Source of the DNA: Bacteroidota bacterium
GTDB lineage: Bacteria > Bacteroidota > Bacteroidia > Chitinophagales > Chitinophagaceae
Length of the DNA stretch: 6,820 nucleotides
NCBI GenBank assembly: GCA_947462495.1
Contig: CANHOY010000090.1
Span: forward strand, 1 to 6,820
Direction: 5' to 3'
Below, in pieces: positions 6,458 to 6,820 of the stretch; position 1 is the stretch's first letter; the number at the start of each line of letters is the position of its first letter. The notes below the pieces were generated by a model. It saw only the letters and a list, made by a program, of their open reading frames with translations, had not been told where the DNA came from and ran no database searches. The translations under genes and the position numbers were made by a program.

Positions 6458-6518
6458 GACTTTATTAGCGTTTTTATAAAATTATTAAACAAAATAATTA
6501 ATCTTTAAACTATTTGTT

Positions 6519-6820
6519 ATGAAGAAACCAATTCAGGTCATTTTTACATGTGTACTTATTATTGGCTTTGTAGTGAGTTGCTCCAAAAAAGACATCACAA
6601 CAACTTTGTCTGCAACTAATTTAATTGATAATAGTATTGCAGTAAGTAAACCAATCGCAATGGTTGCAGTTGATCCCTTTGCTGCTATAAAACTTGCATT
6701 TGGTAATAATATAGATCCTATTAGTTTACTTAATTATGCAAATCAAACAAAGCCAAATTATATTCTAAAGGACAACACAGGCGCTAACCCCATTACCAAT
6801 CAAAAAGCTACCTTAGGCAG
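6519..6820 (+). CDS. Lipoprotein, probable di-haem cytochrome-c peroxidase, 3' truncated by window edge
   Basis: Only the first 100 codons are visible. The N-terminus is a lipoprotein signal: MKKPIQ, a hydrophobic core (about 7-19) and the lipobox VVSC with acylated cysteine C21, followed by SKKD. The mature protein should be anchored by lipid in the periplasm or on an outer-membrane leaflet. A low-complexity linker follows to about residue 75. The stretch TGANPITNQKATLG (about 87-100) resembles the start of the Bacteroidota MauG/CcpA-type di-haem peroxidase domain (NPxTxxxATLGRxLFYD). That domain would continue with the first CxxCH haem site just past the edge, which I cannot see. These enzymes reduce hydrogen peroxide with electrons from small c-type cytochromes. 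The start ATG follows an AT-rich leader without a Shine-Dalgarno sequence. The lipoprotein call is firm; the peroxidase call rests on one short motif. Confidence 0.65.
   Translation, partial: MKKPIQVIFTCVLIIGFVVSCSKKDITTTLSATNLIDNSIAVSKPIAMVAVDPFAAIKLAFGNNIDPISLLNYANQTKPNYILKDNTGANPITNQKATLG

Noticed and set aside
1..6820. A defence system, mobile element, CRISPR array or other novel cassette
   Set aside because: Every gene seen belongs to a known family, and no long repeats, integrase, transposase, tRNA-linked att sites or toxin-antitoxin pair is visible. The phosphoesterase-Omp85 pair is the only unusual assembly.

Overview
This window looks like chromosomal DNA from a member of the Bacteroidota, possibly near Chitinophagaceae. 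That is an inference from protein style, AT-rich composition, scarce Shine-Dalgarno signals and two exact matches to the Bacteroidota -7 promoter element (TAnnTTTG). No phage, transposon, CRISPR or RNA gene is visible. The region reads as ordinary metabolic and housekeeping DNA, with one gene pair that deserves real attention.

Layout. The window opens inside a Ppx/GppA-type phosphatase gene (+, to 607). It meets, tail to tail with one base between the stop codons, a two-CBS-domain protein (-, 1040-609). A 244-bp spacer (1041-1284) holds a candidate promoter for the CBS gene. Next is an RluE-type 23S rRNA pseudouridine synthase (-, 1884-1285). It is divergent, across only 25 bp, from a small VF530/DUF2132 protein (+, 1910-2128), and a perfect 12-bp palindrome lies on the VF530 start codon. 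VF530 overlaps by 11 bp, tail to tail, with a Tat-exported metallophosphoesterase (-, 2984-2118). That gene follows, after 2 bp, a POTRA-less Omp85/BamA-like outer-membrane barrel (-, 4240-2987). A 119-bp divergent control region (4241-4359) separates the barrel from aerobic glycerol-3-phosphate dehydrogenase GlpD (+, 4360-5877). Downstream are a DUF1801/YdhG-like protein (+, 5943-6323), a very AT-rich spacer (6324-6518), and the 5' end of a lipoprotein that looks like a di-haem cytochrome-c peroxidase (+, 6519 to the edge).

How the genes relate. The only convincing operon is barrel plus phosphoesterase: tight spacing, a promoter-like element upstream, and a strong Shine-Dalgarno sequence inside the end of the barrel gene. 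Both products are predicted to reach the envelope, one in the outer membrane and one in the periplasm through Tat. As I recall, Bacteroidota also encode single proteins joining a metallophosphoesterase to an Omp85 barrel, so this pair may be a two-gene form of the same module. GlpD feeds electrons from glycerol 3-phosphate to the quinone pool. The remaining genes look functionally independent.

Start corrections. Three starts differ from the longest open frames: the phosphatase continues past the window's left edge, VF530 starts at the ATG at 1910, and the barrel starts at the ATG at 4240 rather than an upstream TTG.
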